From JASUTC01 sp964604305 (GTDB lineage: Bacteria; Thermotogota; Thermotogae; MWEM01): a stretch of 6,952 nt of DNA. Position 1 is the stretch's first letter. Each line of letters begins with the position of its first letter. The translations under genes were made by a program, and so were the position numbers. The DNA lies in contig CAZRYM010000103.1 of NCBI GenBank assembly GCA_964604305.1, positions 1-6,952 on the forward strand, written 5' to 3'. Positions 6,392 through 6,952 of this stretch are shown here, piece after piece. The notes under the pieces were generated by a model. That model was not told where the DNA came from, ran no database searches, and was given only the letters and a program-made list of their open reading frames with translations.

Positions 6392-6952
6392 ATGGATCTC
6401 GTCGCAAGCTCAATTAAAATCATTAAAGATAATCAACACGAAAGTGGTGCTTATATTGCCAGTCCCAACTTTTCACAATACGGCTTCAGCTGGCTCAGAG
6501 ACAGCTCTTTTATAGCGGAAGCCATGCTTTTTGCCGGAGAAAAGGAATCCGCTCATCGATATTTTCAATGGGTGGAAGGGGTCATCCACAGGTATTCCGA
6601 CAAAATCATGACAACCCTGTCCAAAAAAACTGAAGCGATTACTATTGAAGATTACCTGCCTACCCGCTATCGATTGGACGGGAAACTGAACAACGATAAC
6701 TGGGAAAATGCTCAAATTGACGGGTATGGCACGTATTTGTGGGCATTGAATGAGTATTCCAAAAAAGCAGGATTTCCTTTCAAAATTCAACCAATCCAAC
6801 ATATCACCGAATACCTGGAAAAATTATGGAAACTCCCCTGTTATGATGCCTGGGAAGAGGAAAAATCAGCCGTTCACACCTCCACGTTGATATCAGTGGC
6901 AGCGGGATTAAAAGCTGCCGAAGAGCTTATGCAAAAGAAAACAGCTTGGGAA
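6392..6952 (+). CDS. GH15-type glucoamylase/glucodextranase-like hydrolase (3' partial)
   Basis: The frame is open from ATG 6392 to the right edge (187 codons, no stop). The protein has the first part of the (alpha/alpha)6 barrel of GH15 inverting exo-glucosidases, which release beta-glucose from non-reducing ends of alpha-glucans. Visible motifs are FSWLRDSSF with Arg36-Asp37 (the substrate-binding W-x-R-D of glucoamylases), WENAQIDGYGTYLWAL near 105-120, and YDAWEEE at 151-157, where Glu155 aligns with the general acid and Glu156 with the neighbouring binding Glu. The barrel begins almost at residue 1: there is no signal peptide and none of the N-terminal beta-sandwich of many prokaryotic GH15 enzymes, so this is a compact cytoplasmic form. 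The second catalytic Glu lies beyond the window. It is translated just after the GH31 gene and probably completes degradation of the same oligosaccharide. Family assignment is fairly firm; the linkage (alpha-1,4, alpha-1,6 or other) is unknown. Confidence 0.88.
   Translation, partial: MDLVASSIKIIKDNQHESGAYIASPNFSQYGFSWLRDSSFIAEAMLFAGEKESAHRYFQWVEGVIHRYSDKIMTTLSKKTEAITIEDYLPTRYRLDGKLNNDNWENAQIDGYGTYLWALNEYSKKAGFPFKIQPIQHITEYLEKLWKLPCYDAWEEEKSAVHTSTLISVAAGLKAAEELMQKKTAWE

Noticed and set aside
6473..6802. 109-codon open frame on the minus strand
   Set aside because: It lies wholly inside the GH15-like gene, whose motifs are clear, and its translation resembles no family I recognise.

Overview
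The window is one co-directional (+ strand) sugar-uptake and sugar-breakdown gene cluster. It holds two ABC importer permeases (the first cut by the left edge), a sugar-binding protein interrupted by an in-frame amber stop, a ROK-family regulator, a family GH31 alpha-glycosidase, and the start of a GH15-type glucoamylase-like hydrolase cut by the right edge. Coding density is very high. No RNA gene, mobile element or CRISPR array was seen, and no gene-free stretch exceeds about 70 bases once the broken tail of the binding protein is counted.

The host looks like a bacterium of moderate GC content, low-to-mid 40s percent by eye. The binding protein has a plain cleavable signal peptide with no lipobox cysteine, which suggests a diderm periplasm. 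That trait, the ROK regulator and the clustered carbohydrate genes are reminiscent of Thermotogota (for example Mesotoga- or Kosmotoga-like). This is inference from style, not an identification.

Layout: 1-674 MalF-like permease (5' end missing); 664-1491 MalG-like permease, overlapping it by 11 bases; 1527-2606 binding protein up to the TAG codon, with its lost tail readable in the same frame to 2762; 2771-2796 an RNA-type hairpin; 2831-4033 ROK regulator; 4051-6372 (or from 4030) GH31 enzyme; 6392 to the right edge, GH15-like enzyme.

Inferred working model: the binding protein captures an alpha-linked oligosaccharide in the periplasm and the two permeases import it. The ATPase is not in the window. 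The GH31 and GH15-like enzymes, neither of which has a signal peptide, then split it in the cytoplasm to free sugar. The ROK protein would sense the sugar and control the cluster. The most notable point is the amber codon, which removes the last 51 residues of the binding protein. If it is not a sequencing error, either the importer is impaired in this strain or the stop is read through.
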